In this document: positions 1 to 12,300 of the stretch, one piece after another
How positions within the stretch are numbered: the stretch's first letter is position 1
Layout of the letters: every line of letters starts with the position of its first letter
Assembly: GCF_014905175.1 (NCBI RefSeq)
Contig: NC_057788.1
Coordinates: 28,304,154 to 28,368,153 of the forward strand
Length of the DNA stretch: 64,000 nucleotides
Source of the DNA: Aphidius gifuensis
Lineage: Eukaryota > Arthropoda > Insecta > Hymenoptera > Braconidae
Reading direction: 5' to 3'
Program-made: the position numbers and the translations under genes
Notes under the pieces: model-generated
Database searches by the model: none
Told to the model about the DNA's origin: nothing
The model's input: the letters and a program-made list of their open reading frames with translations, nothing else

Positions 1-70
1 CTCTGAATGTTCTTAAAAAAAATTTAAATATTATTTAGTGTTAAAAAATATAAATTATTATAATACTCAC
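1..70 (-). other. Start of the next Dpr intron, truncated by the window edge
   Basis: Intron sequence follows the GTGAGT donor at 70-65 on the minus strand. The rest of the intron and the exons for the remainder of Ig1, Ig2 and the C-terminus lie outside the window. Confidence 0.8.
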
Positions 71-336
71 TGTTTTTCCTTGTAAAAGTGATATTTTACA
101 ATCAAGAATTACAGTTGCATCAGCTTGAGCTGTTACATTTTGACTTTCACCTTCAAAATGAGGTCCCCATCGATTATCACGATGATGTTGATGCTTATTT
201 ATTGTATTATGAATGTCAAATATGTAATTCAACATTGGTGCATCAGTTGGTATCGAACGTTTTGTTGATGCACTGGATTTTGTTGTCCTTGTAGCTGTCG
301 TTGATATTTTGTCAGTTGTTGTAGTTAAATCAGCAA
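71..336 (-). CDS. dpr18-like: Internal coding exon of a Dpr-family Ig-superfamily protein (linker plus start of Ig domain 1)
   Basis: Seen: a 266-nt exon on the minus strand, bounded by acceptor ttatttcag at its upstream edge and donor ACA|GTGAGT at position 70. It begins with the last two bases of a split codon, then has 88 open codons and ends in phase 0. The peptide starts with a Ser/Thr-rich stretch (ADLTTTTDKISTT), continues through a His-rich piece (NKHQHHRDNRW) and enters an Ig fold: WGPHFEGESQNVTAQ, then the B-strand cysteine in VILDCKI, and LLQGKT at the exon end. Known: Dpr proteins are two-Ig neuronal surface receptors that bind DIP proteins in synaptic partner choice. In this family the segment just after this point usually reads VSW-R or VMWVR and would be in the next exon, outside the window. 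The WGPHFE start and the L-C-L-KTV spacing are, from memory, closest to Dpr18. The family call is firm; the subfamily call is tentative. Confidence 0.9.
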
Positions 337-1009
337 CTGAAATAATAATATTATTTCATTATGAATTTTTTATATTGTCAAAAATAATCTAATCAATTAT
401 ATCGACGTTACAAGCACAAATTTCATGTGGCTTTGAGCAAAATAATTTAACATTCGAGTGACTGGTTACTGAATTCAAAAACACCACTCAATTTGTGGAA
501 TTTTTTTTACAAAGCTATATACAAATTTTCAACAGAATAACTCTTGAAAAATGAAATAAAAAAAATTAAATTAATTGTAAAATTGAAATTTGTGTGTTAC
601 TGAAATTTAATTTGTTATATTTTTTTTATTTTTTACAATTATTTTGATTTCATTTGATTATATTGTCTTTGTTTAAACTCTGCTTTTTTTTTATATTTAA
701 AAATTTGAAAACAATATAAATTCTAGGCCAATTGTACTGACAAAAGATATCGAAAAATATATGTGAATGTGTTGAAAATCCAAACAATATTTTTCAAGCT
801 CAAATATAAATTCTCTAATAATTATTTGTTCAAATAGTACAAAATTGTTCAAAAAATCATTTTTAAAAGTTTTCCAAATTTTTTATTTTTAACTTCTATA
901 TGTTTGACCCCATCATATATACATATACTATATAGATAACTGTAAAAAATTTTTTTTTTATTATCATTTCACCTGAGAAATAACTAATAAAAATTCTGAA
1001 AGTGGTGTT

Positions 1010-1110
1010 CAGAGCGTGTCTCGAGTGCTGATGCGTGTTAACCCTCACCAACTTTCAACCCACTATATACGCCCCAAAGTATAAAAGCCCATCATCATAT
1101 TGACATATTA
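1010..1110. promoter_or_regulatory. G+C-richer patch with a TATAAAAG motif inside Dpr intron 1
   Basis: About 100 bases with several CpGs and few homopolymers stand out from the intron around them. On the plus strand the patch contains GTATAAAAGCCC at about 1079-1090, a consensus TATA element. No convincing reading frame follows. TATAAA-like strings are common in DNA this rich in A+T, so the motif counts for little. An intronic enhancer or an internal promoter is possible. Confidence 0.2.
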
Positions 1111-3779
1111 CGCTTGGCTGAAATGTTCTCAAACTATTCTTTGCTGCAATTTAACTTTTGAAAAATAATATATTCATTCACCCTTGATCGATATATTTAT
1201 GAATTTAAATTTTACAAAACAATACATTAATCATTTCAAGCTCATTGTTATCCAACTATAATCATTATTTTTAACAAGATTAATCAAATAATTTTTTTCT
1301 TTCTACAAAATGATAAATAAAATTATACAATTATTGTAAAATTTATATTATTTTATACTTGTTAGTGTATTATCCTAGATAAATTTGATATTTACTTGTA
1401 TATATATTTTTTTATTTTTTGTTCGAAGCACCAGTGTTTTCTCTGTACCTTCTGATATTTGATCTATTAACTAGAAAATTTTTCGTATCAAGCTCATCCA
1501 TGCCTCGGGGCATTCACATCAACGATAGTATAGTAAATTTACTAAAATTAGTTAGACCAAAGAACCTGTACTAGATGCGAGTTACTTTTTCTATTTTATT
1601 CGTTTAAACTTTGTTCTAGTGTTAAAAGTACGTGAGGTTTAATTGACCTAGTTTCTTTCCAATTTTCTAATAGTATTACTATACAAATATTTGTAGTGTT
1701 TAATTATTTTCTGATCAAAAGTTATATATTATTTTTAAGTACTTGATAGAAATTATTTTTAATGAATGATTTAGAGTTTTGCCTTTCTTAGCTATGATGA
1801 CTTTTTGATTATTTATAATAATATTTAAAAGTTATTTAAATTCTTTTGGAATTGAGATATAACAAGTTATCGATATTTTAATGTAAATAAAAAAAAAAAA
1901 AATATATTGAACAAAAAATAAATAAATGAAGATCATATTTCTTGAATAATACATGTCAAAAAATAAGCGTCAAAATGAATGTAGATAAAATGAAAAATTG
2001 TCAAATGTCATACCCTCAATTTTTCAGACAAAGATATTTCGATGAGCCAATTTCATTGTATCTTGTGGTTCGTGGATATATATTTTTTTCAGTTCGAGTT
2101 TCTATTCGAGTTTGTGAGCCGTGAGATTGCATCGATATAGACATATTGTATTTGTTCTGGCTATTGAAGTTTTCTTTTTCACGCTTCAATTTTATACTTT
2201 GTTATAGTAAAGGTGTCAATTTATGTATGGTTGATAAGTAAAATGTCATGAGAAAGTTACGTGCAACGAATATTCAGTGGATAAAAAATTCTTATTACAA
2301 AATTTATTTATTTATTTTTTTTTTTTTTTGTACATTACACTAGGAATTTTAAAAAATTCTAGCTTAAAACTTTTTACAAGTAACAGTGAATGAAATTTTT
2401 TCTTTGAAAAAATAAATAAAAAAAAAAAAATGAAAATCATAAAATATTAAATTGAAAAAAGTTTTATGAAACGAAAATAATTTTACATAAAAATATATAA
2501 TTTTTACATCTAATTTAATGAAAATTCTTTGTTCAAAAAGAGCTTGGTCTGTTTATTATTATCCATTATTTTCTTGTTTTTAATTTTTTATAAATAAAAG
2601 GTATAAATGAGGTTTAAAAAATTTTTGTCGAGAGAAATGTCAATGCAAATTGTAAAGGATGCTTTCTAAATTTAAATTTTTTTTTTTTACTATCGTATGA
2701 AGGTTCGTTGGTATAAAATTTATTTATATCTTTTGTATATAAAAATATTTTCTTCTTATGCTTTAATAAAATATGTATAAACGAATATTTCAATCATAAT
2801 AAAATACGTCCTTTATGATATTTCAACACAACACAGTTCTTTTGTTTTTTTGTATATTATTTTTCTATAACATATGACAGGAAATATATAGATCAATAAT
2901 ATACAACACACTTTCCCTTGATAAAAAAAAAAAAAAGGAAAATGATAGCTAGAAGCTCTTCAATATTGCGATAAAGTAAGATCAAAGTAAACAGAACGAA
3001 AAGAACGAGAGGATTCGTTCATGAGTAAAACAAAACAGATTGGAAGCTTACAAAGAAACAAAAATATATAAAAAAAAAAATTTATATATGCTTCAATCAC
3101 ATCAAAAAAAAATAAATAAATGAATCAACAATGTTTGGAATAACAGTGATCATATATTTGATCGGAAATCAAAAATATTTTCTTTATTCGTAATAATTGT
3201 AAAAACAGAAAGCAAAAAATATAGAAAAAATATTTTTATTAAAGACTGTTTTTTAATTTTTATTTTTACAATTAATTTTGTTATCCAGTTTAAAAATATA
3301 AAAATTTGTATTGGATTTATTATTTACTTGTGAAATTGATAGTCAAAAATATTTTGCATTTATAACGAGCTTTGAAATTCTCATCCTGATAAAAAATCAC
3401 TACTCCAATTTGTTCACGAGTTAATATTTTTTTAAGAAAAATAAAAACACTAAAGCCTTTGGCTCTTTTGCAGCCCTTTAGTATAATATTATTATTGATG
3501 AAATTGAAACTAATCAGAGTCAAGTAAATATTTTATATCAACTAAGATCTTATTTATAACTTGAATGTCTGTAAAGATAGTTTTATATATTTTTTCTTCT
3601 TCATTTATTTTGTAATATTTATAAAAAGTTTGTTCCTGAATTAAATATACCGTAATAGAGAATGTTTAATGATAAAATTAAGTTGATAAATCAATTTAAG
3701 CAATCTATTAGCTCATAAGATTTAAACAAATTTTTAGTTGTAGTCATCAAAAAATTATTCCCAAAGTGATGCACATTGA

Positions 3780-3796
3780 GGGGCCACTGGGGCCAC
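3780..3796. repeat. Short G+C direct repeat (GGGGCCAC twice)
   Basis: Two copies of GGGGCCAC separated by one T, in otherwise A+T-rich intron DNA. They may be paired binding sites or chance. Confidence 0.35.
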
Positions 3797-6700
3797 CTTT
3801 GTTAACCTCATTACAAAACTCACTTTAATTTCATATTATAATCACTCGTCAAACGAAAATAATATATATTCTAAAATTAATGAATCATAAAAAATACCTT
3901 TCTAAATTCAACATAAGGTTTATTTATATTTTTTCACTTGTGGAATAAGAAAGCCTGTTGCTATTTTAAAAATCAAACAAAGGAATAAAGCCAAGTAAAT
4001 ATTTACCAAAACAAAAGCTTTAGTACAAGCATCTTAAAGTTTTTAAACACACATACATACTTGCTAACACATATTTTCAGTTATATATATTTTAAGGTAT
4101 TTTACATAATTCTATTAACAAGCATACTCATGTTGTTATACATACATGTTTACACTCTGCACGACATTCTCATGTAATTACATGTTTTTGTTGGTTGTCA
4201 CTATAAATTTTAACGAGAAAAAATTCTCATATTTAATTGACACTATAATAATAATAAATTATTTATTTAATATCATTAAATTTTCATACAATAGTATACA
4301 ATTTTCAAACTTTCTAAAAAAAAATTTAATTTAATATGAAACACTGGGAATTGTTTGAAGTCAATAAGCTCTGTTGGTTTATATTTTTTTCCATTGAAAT
4401 TATGAGCTTTTTAATTGAATATGAAATTTGTAAAATTTGTAAAATTATAGCAATTGAAATTCTAATTATAATTGAGTAATAAATCATGTCAAAATTAGAT
4501 GATGATAATGATATGGCAATGAATAATTTACAATTCATGATAAATTAGATTTGAAAATATAAATTCATCAAGCTTTCTGTTGCATAATTTATTTACCTTT
4601 TTTTTTTTTTTTAGCAATGTATTTCCATTATAATAAAAAATAGAAAAAATCTTGATTGCTATGTGACCTCTTACGACAGAAACATCTGATGCTTGAAAGA
4701 GGTTTTTTACATAGATATAAAAATACATGTTTACAAGCCACAATTTTTTTTTTTTCAAACTAATACTCTGAGTATCTTTAATCTATTTACCAGTGTTTAC
4801 TGAAACATGTGTATACACATTATACTTAAACTTCTTGATATAATTTCTCTTAAAATCTATCAGTAAAAAGAGCAAATATTGATGAAATTATCTTAACGTC
4901 GTTAACAGATTCTATCATTAAAGTTTGGAGTAATTGTACACAAAAACTTTTCAAGTAGATTGACTGAATAAATAAATGTGACTTTTGTCAATTTATTTAA
5001 CTTGAGCAATCTTAATTTAGTATTTTTTTTTTTTTTTCATTTAATTTTTATAAAATGTATAATAATTAATATCAAAATTTTTAATGACAACTTTAACTAT
5101 GTTTAGCTGTCTTTGAATGTTTTATGTCACTTTGACAATTTATGTTTAAAGTAACATTCAAGATAATACATATTATTTTTTTGTCATAATTTACATTTCC
5201 TTGAAAATTTCTGTGAAATCTTAACACCACCTGCTGCTCATTCTTGGCATTTCACAATACTACCTTAACACTAATTTACAGTGCTACTTTTTTGACAAAA
5301 AAAGTTTCTAACAAAAACACAAAAAAAAAATTTAATACAATGAAAAATTAGCTTTATTAAAGTTCGTTGGTATTTCACACCATACATTCTTTTTGTTTTG
5401 TTTTTTTATTTTACTTTCTCGCTAATTTATTTATTTATTTTTTAAAACTTTTTATGAAAATAATAACTGTTCAATGAAAAAACAAAATCTTTTTATACTT
5501 AAGAAATTAATAAGCAGTTTTTGAAACGTAACAAGAATAGACAAAAGATGTATTTTTTTTTTTGAATACAATCGAAACTTTTTGAAATAAACCTGGCATT
5601 TTGTGAAGAGATGATAAACTAACTAACAATAAGTTGTTGCATATTTTAATGATAGACTAAAATGAATTGAATTTTCTATTCTTATAAATTTATAATTATA
5701 TTGAAAATAATGTAAAGTTTCAGTTATCCCTGACTGTTGAAATGCAAAAATTACACCATCATAAAAGTCTTGAAAATATGTCGCTACACATCTGCTGTGT
5801 AAAATAATAGTAGTTATTTTTCTTTGTCTTTTTTATTTAATAGTTGTTGTAAAATATAAAATTACTTGTAAATTTATCATGTGTTTAAAACTCTAAAATA
5901 CGTAACAACTACATAAATGAAATTTTATTTATAACTGTAATAAAATTGCCATAATATATTAACTCCAATAAAAAACCAAATAAAAAACTAAAAATTAAAA
6001 TTTCAATTGTTCCACATCTTGACATATTTAATAAAAAATTATATGTATAACCGTTTAATGGTAAATAAAACATGCCTCATTCAAATGTACTTGAGGAAAA
6101 AAATTCAAGCAGAAAAATGCCCACGTGGTAGAGAAAAAAATATACCCAACAAGCTTAATTGTTTTTTAATCATTTTTTTAAAATTATCAACTCGAAAGAT
6201 TAACACAGCGTGTATATTTTTTTATTAATAAATATATAAATATATTAATTGTTTAATAAAAAACAATTTTAATAATACAATAAAACCTTAGAATAAATTA
6301 CAATTTAATAAAAAAAAAAAATCACCAGAATTTAATAAAATTTCAACATAAGCAAGCTAATATTTTTTTCCTAAACTCGCAATATTGGATCAGACAATAT
6401 CGATATTATTATTATATTTTTTTTTTATATTTCCTTCATCTTATTTTTAACAGCACAAATAAGAAAAAAAATAAAAAAAAAACTCGATACATACTGACAA
6501 GATTGTGAGAAAATCACGAGTGGAGTTGAGGGGTTGGCATGTTTGAAATTTTGTGGGCGAAATCGTAAAACTTCTTACTGTTATATATATATGAGATTCG
6601 TAGAGAAAAAAAAAAAGCAAAGTTGTTGTATATATATATGTAATACATATTTATGGATTAACAGGGTCGAGCAAGGTCGTCATCTGGCTTAGTATCTTGT

Positions 6701-9223
6701 CATGGCAATAAGATATATCTACCAGTATACATAAATGAAAATCGAAAAAAATAGAAAAAAAATAAATACAAAAATGAAATGAAATAACCAGCCAAACTCA
6801 TGACAATCTGAGGATAAAAATCCAAAAGTTCTCTGACATTTTTCTACAAAATTAAGATTTATTGTTTTTACTTCATGAATACTGTTCATGATTTTTTTTT
6901 CATTTGGCATAAACCAATAGTGCATGTGATCTCTTCACCTGATAAAAAATACAATTTAAACTGTATTTCGTTTCATAATAAAAATGTATTCATATAAACA
7001 TTTATTATTATACATTTTTTTTTTTCTATCAATTTTTATGATAACCATGGATTTTGAGATTAAAAATTTATTTTATTAACGACAAAATTTTTTACGTAGA
7101 TAAAGTACATGATCGTGTGACAAAAAAGTATCTTTGTTTTCCAATAATTTTTTTTTTTTTCTGAATTTATGAATTTTTTAAACTTACTTTTGTAAATAAA
7201 TACAATTTATCTTATTGAATGGTTTCCCAGTTGAATATAATATATCTCAACAAACTTGGCAACCCATACATGACTTTTGTCTTTTATTATTTTTTCTATA
7301 TTCTTTTTTTTTAGTAGAAATATATATCTATATTTGATTTGTCGCTTTGTATTTTGCTTGTGGCATGTCACTCTGAAAGTCCAAGTTTGACCATAAGTTG
7401 TGGTGACTTGTATATACAATTTACAAAACAATGTTATAATCCACATGAAAACGTAGGCAATGCCCGGAGCGATAAGTTAAAAAAAAAATAGTAAAAGAAA
7501 TTAAAGAAAATAAAAAAAAAAGAATAAAAAAAAAAAAAAATCCTGGCGTTGTTCCAGTATTGCAAGGCTTACAGTAACATGGATGAATTTATCACTAAGA
7601 TGACCCGATAAACGACAAGAAAATAAATGACATTTGAAAAAAATAAAAATAAATAAATAAAGCTTCATACAAACTAAACATTTTTATGTTTATCGATAGT
7701 GCTTGATTTTAATTTTTTTATACTAATATAAATAAACACAAATTTGTGACGTTGCACAGTAGTATTTTATTTTTCAAGTATTTCTACTGTGCTTGCAAAA
7801 AAAGCTCTAATTATTTTAAACACGAAACGACATGAAAAATAGTATTAACGTTGATTTAACATGAGGTCGATGTATAATCATGATTCACGCACCCATTTGT
7901 ACCAAAATCATTATGTACTAGTTGGTTGACGAGTACGACAATGAGGAGGAGTAATTTCGCACCCTTATATTGCATGTAATTAATAATTATATATATAATT
8001 AGTTATAAAATTGATTATGATTCGTGATATACATCGAAAAAGTATGACCAATCAAATATGACAAGCAAATTATTATCACTTTCATGACATTTTACCTTAT
8101 CGTCTGCATGAATATATTTGTAATATTTTTTGTAATTTATTTTATGAATTATTCATTATTTATAATTATTCATTATACAAATTGTATTCCTTTTTTTTAG
8201 ATCAATTGGTGAATTATTTTATGACACATATGTTGACTTGATTAATCATTGATTTTTTTTTGAAATTATTTATTATTTAATTAGAGCTTATTTTAAATGT
8301 TAACCAAACAATTTAATCAACGCCAAGAATTTTTTTTTTACGATAAAAAAATACTCGTAATTTATAATTTGTAATTTGTAATTCATATATTATTAATTTA
8401 ACAACAGCTTGATGAATTGTATTGATTAAAAAGGATAAAATTAAATAAATTAATAAATATTTGATATTTACATATTTTATTAATAAAATGAAATTCATTA
8501 CTCATTGATGAAATATTGAAATATTTGTGTTATGGAAAAAAAATTTATTTTGTTTGTATATTTAATTAATAAAATACGTGTCTGAATAAATAGTATTTAA
8601 TTATTTTTGTTTTTAAAATATTTGGCATGACTAAACTTGAAATATATCAAAGAATTTATAGATATGTATGTGAGTATATTATAATAATTTCTTCACTTTC
8701 TTTGATATACTTGACAATACATCTTGATAAATTTTCTTTGCTGCACCATGATGATACGAAGCAAGATATTTTCAAACAAAGCCTCTTGTGATCGTCTTGC
8801 TTATGTGCATGTACTAGAGTCATTTGCATAATATCCGCATAAATGCTATAATACTATTTCTGTACGTTCAAGATAAAAGACAAACGTCTTTTAAATTTTA
8901 GAAAAAAAAAAATCTCTCAGTTTTATTATTCAAAATAAATTTATAAAATATGACAACTGATAACAAACCTAATCCGCTAAAAGTCAATTTTACTTTTTAT
9001 CAAAGTTTATATTTATTATTTTAAAAATTTTTTTACTGTTCCTTACTATCCTTATTTTATTATTTTTTTAAAAATTTTTTTCCTTTCTTTTTATTTATGT
9101 AAGAAATAGTTATATTTCTAATATCAATAACATACATTTGATGTTATTTAACGTTAGTAAATATACATGTTATTAAATTATGTAATGATTTTAGGTAATT
9201 GGTATTTTAGTTTAAATACATAC

Positions 9224-9293
9224 CAGTTAATGATTGCGATACTGACAGCAAAGCAAGGCAGCACCACGTCACAAGTTGCTCACACCACACCAT
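9224..9293 (-). CDS. dpr18-like: First coding exon of the Dpr gene: start codon and signal peptide
   Basis: Seen: ATG at 9293-9291 in the context CAGTCATGG, then 23 codons (MVWCEQLVTW, then a hydrophobic core CCLALLSVS, then QSLT) and one extra G before donor GTATGT at 9223. The leftover G joins the first TT of the exon at 71-336 to make valine, and translation runs on in frame into the Ser/Thr-rich linker. This start was chosen because a TGA lies in frame three codons upstream (9302-9300) and because the peptide is a textbook secretory signal. Cleavage is likely near SQS-LT. Dpr proteins are exported to the neuronal surface, so an N-terminal signal peptide is expected. The downstream partner is the Ig exon 8.9 kb away. 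Confidence 0.85.
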
Positions 9294-9358
9294 GACTGCT
9301 CAAAGACACTTCATATGAACTAGCCCCATCCACGGGTCTCTCGTCTTTTACCATCCAT
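9280..9358 (-). promoter_or_regulatory. Three overlapping upstream ORFs in the Dpr leader, one in each frame
   Basis: uORF1 starts at 9358 and ends at 9320 (12 residues, MDGKRRETRGWG). uORF2 starts at 9354 and ends at 9280 (24 residues), so it overlaps the main ATG in another frame. uORF3 starts at 9329 and ends at 9300 (9 residues, MGLVHMKCL) in the main frame. If the leader is transcribed as drawn, scanning ribosomes meet three ATGs before the true start, which would be expected to lower translation. Inference only. Confidence 0.5.
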
Positions 9359-9359
9359 T
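9294..9359 (-). other. 5' leader of the Dpr start exon, probably spliced to an upstream non-coding exon
   Basis: Between the Dpr ATG and a candidate acceptor (ATATGTTTTAG at 9361-9360) are 66 bases of leader. If this acceptor is used, the transcription start and at least one 5'-UTR exon lie farther up, at higher coordinates. The pyrimidine tract is only moderate, so a start of transcription nearby cannot be excluded. Confidence 0.5.
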
Positions 9360-12300
9360 CTAAAACATATTTAAAAATAATTTAATTAATTCAAATAAAT
9401 TGTAAATAAAAGTCAATTAATAATAATACAATAAATTATTATTATTTATTTTTTTTTTTCATTTATAATAAATCAAACTTTAAATCTTAATTAAATGATT
9501 CAATTAAAAATTGTAAATTAATTATATTTTTAAAATATATAATAATATTACAAATTCATTAAGAAAACTTGAAGAGTTGAGAAAATTTTTTTTTTCCTTT
9601 AAATAATAAACATAAAAAATTTATTTAAAAAGTTGGACAGTTTTATATGTAAATGTATTGCTTAAATTGACACTTATTAATTTTTGAAACTTCACGTTTC
9701 CTTGAGCATCAAGTTCTTATATTTTAATTAAGTTATATTTAATCTGTTGGGTTGAATTGGAGAATTAAGTTACATTGAAAGTTATGATAAAGTTTTTTTT
9801 TTCTTCAATGGAAGGGTGCACTGTTCTGATAAGCGAATATAGAGGGGAATCGAGTGTAGGTCAAGTACTCTATCTATATATCAAAAGATCTCAACACTGA
9901 AATAAATTAAAAGTTGACATTATTTTTTTTTTTTTTAAAATTTTATAAATGTATAATCAATATTCGTGAAAGAACAGAAAAAAAAAATATTTAATTTTAT
10001 AATAGAAAAAAGGCTTATAATTATTAATTAAAAAAAAAATTTTTAAATACAAAAAGTAATATTTTTTTTCATTAATTATTACTTTTCTTGTGTTTTGTTT
10101 AGAAAAATATTAGAATAACAAAATCATCGACCTGAAAAATAGGTCAACGAGATATCATGAATTTTCTGGCACAGTCCTCAAAATCCAAAACAATTCACGA
10201 CAATGCTTTTGTTTCGAGAGTACGTTTGTACGTCTGGACAATGAGATTTGGCAATGGTCACCACTGGTCCGTTCATTTCTCAGTTGCAAAGTTAAACCAT
10301 GGTATATATATATAATTAAAAGTTGTATACAATATGAAACTCGGTGAGCTTATATACTAAATTTAATCTTTGAGTTTAAGTATACAATAGGTCAAGTACT
10401 CGGCGGAGCTTTTTTTTTTTTTAAATCTCCACGTTAAAAAGTATATGGAAATTATATTTATTAATCTAAATCATATATTCAATATTAATATTAAATTATA
10501 TTTTGAAAAAAAAATTATTCATCGAGCTTTTGACTTGAAGAATTTCAGCTTATTTTTAAATATTTTTATTAACAAATATAGGTATAATTAAATTTTAAAT
10601 GTTGAAATTTGAATGTATTTTTTTAATCAGAAATTTTTGAAATTTTTATAATAAAATAATTTTAAATTTTAATAGCTTTTTATCATGTGTATTATATTAA
10701 AAAAAAGCTCCCTTTTAATTCTGTTAAAATTTGATTTGATTTGGAAAATTTTATATATATTTTATGCTCAAATATTATCATGTTTTTTTTATTAGCTGAG
10801 CAATAAATGTATTGAGAAATATAGAGTGTAGATATCAACAAACTCATGTGGCTACGACTCACCTGAGTAAATATAATTTTTTTTTTTCTACATGTAAATA
10901 TATATAGAGACTCCCAACAGAGTTTTTTCTTTGCTAAAGAAACTTGCGTCTCGACAAATATATTTTTATTTCTCTTTTCTGTCAAGACGCTGTTTTTTTT
11001 TTTTTTTTTACTTTATATATTTTTTTTCTCGCTGACATGCGTACATGGAGAACACTTTCGTGGAAGCATAAACATATTTGCTCAGGTAACACCCATTCAC
11101 TATTGCTATCAAAGGCATTGCCACTTGCCGATCTGTTTTGTGAAAAAAAAGTATTTTCATATGCTCCACAAACATACCACTTCTCACGTTCTCTAATGCA
11201 TCATATTTTATTTGTACAAAAATAAAAAACGAGAGTAATAATAACATTTGAGGGAGTATTTCTTTCAATAGCATGATGAATGCTTTAAATTTTAGTATAT
11301 AAATTTATAATATATGTATGCAAATTTCATGAATATACATAAAAATATATCAATCAATAAAATATAAAGCAGACATGCATTTTTTATATATATTTATATT
11401 TTTTATTATATTATTTTTTTAAAGCTAAAAAAAAAAAAATTTCTCGATATATAAAAGATACTAATTTTCAAAAGTATGTTAGCTTTGATTTTTTTTATAT
11501 TTTTTTCTCAATTTATTTTTTATAGATAACATAACCAAGTTTCAAAAAAAAGCTCACCAAAAAGTCACGTAGAAAATATACAATGTTCGTTGTCCCCAAC
11601 AATGACCCAAAGTTTTTTACCTAGGTTTACGGAAATGAAATCTAAAATGATGTTTGTCTTATTAAAGAACTTAAAGTATTATTTTTTTTTTTTTACGTGC
11701 AAGCCCTAATAGCTTTTTTTTTTTTTTTTCTTTGCTCTATCATTTGTAATAAATTTAATTTTTTATTAGATCCTCATATATATATTTTTTTTTCTAAATA
11801 AAAATATTATTTCTTTTTTTTTTTTTTTAATATATATATATGCCCTATTTTTCTATGAAAAATTTAACTTTTAATAAATTTTTTTTTCTCCAGTATTTCC
11901 ATCAAAATATATATTATAAAAATAGTATATTATGAAAATCTTTTATTTATTTAAATTATTTTTCATTTTGTTTTGCAAATGTCAGTTCAAGTTTTTCGCA
12001 CAGGTATGTATCTATGAGACGTGATGTGAAATTGTATATATAATACAATCAAATGTTTACGTCGCCAAGGGATAGGTATTCATTATACATTTTATGTGTC
12101 AGTAGTATACGAGAGAGAAAAAAAATAAAAAAAACAAGAAACAATAAAATAAAATGAAAAAAATATTAAATTGCTTTTGGTAAGAGAGAGAGAGAATTGT
12201 CAACGAAGGCAGTTTTAATGAACTTTGCATAATATTATTCACAAGAGTTTCAGTCCATTTGTAGTTATAACTTATATAGTTTATAACAGATGACGATGGT

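Larger units (their letters stand above)
337..9223 (-). other. Intron 1 of the Dpr gene (8.9 kb, phase 1)
   Basis: The intron starts with donor G|GTATGT at 9223 and ends with AG at 338-337. One base (G) in the upstream exon and two bases (TT) in the downstream exon complete a valine codon, so the splice keeps the frame. The interior is A+T-rich with many A and T runs. I found no second gene in it; the short ATG-to-stop frames here are low in complexity. Local oddities are a G+C-richer patch at about 1010-1110 that contains TATAAAAG, and an 8-base direct repeat of GGGGCCAC at 3780-3787 and 3789-3796. A large first intron after the signal-peptide exon is usual for Dpr genes and may hold enhancers. 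Confidence 0.85.

Noticed and set aside
10692..11274. Overlapping 88-97-codon frames on both strands
   Set aside because: Open on both strands, poly-Phe or poly-Lys ends, no signature; typical chance frames.
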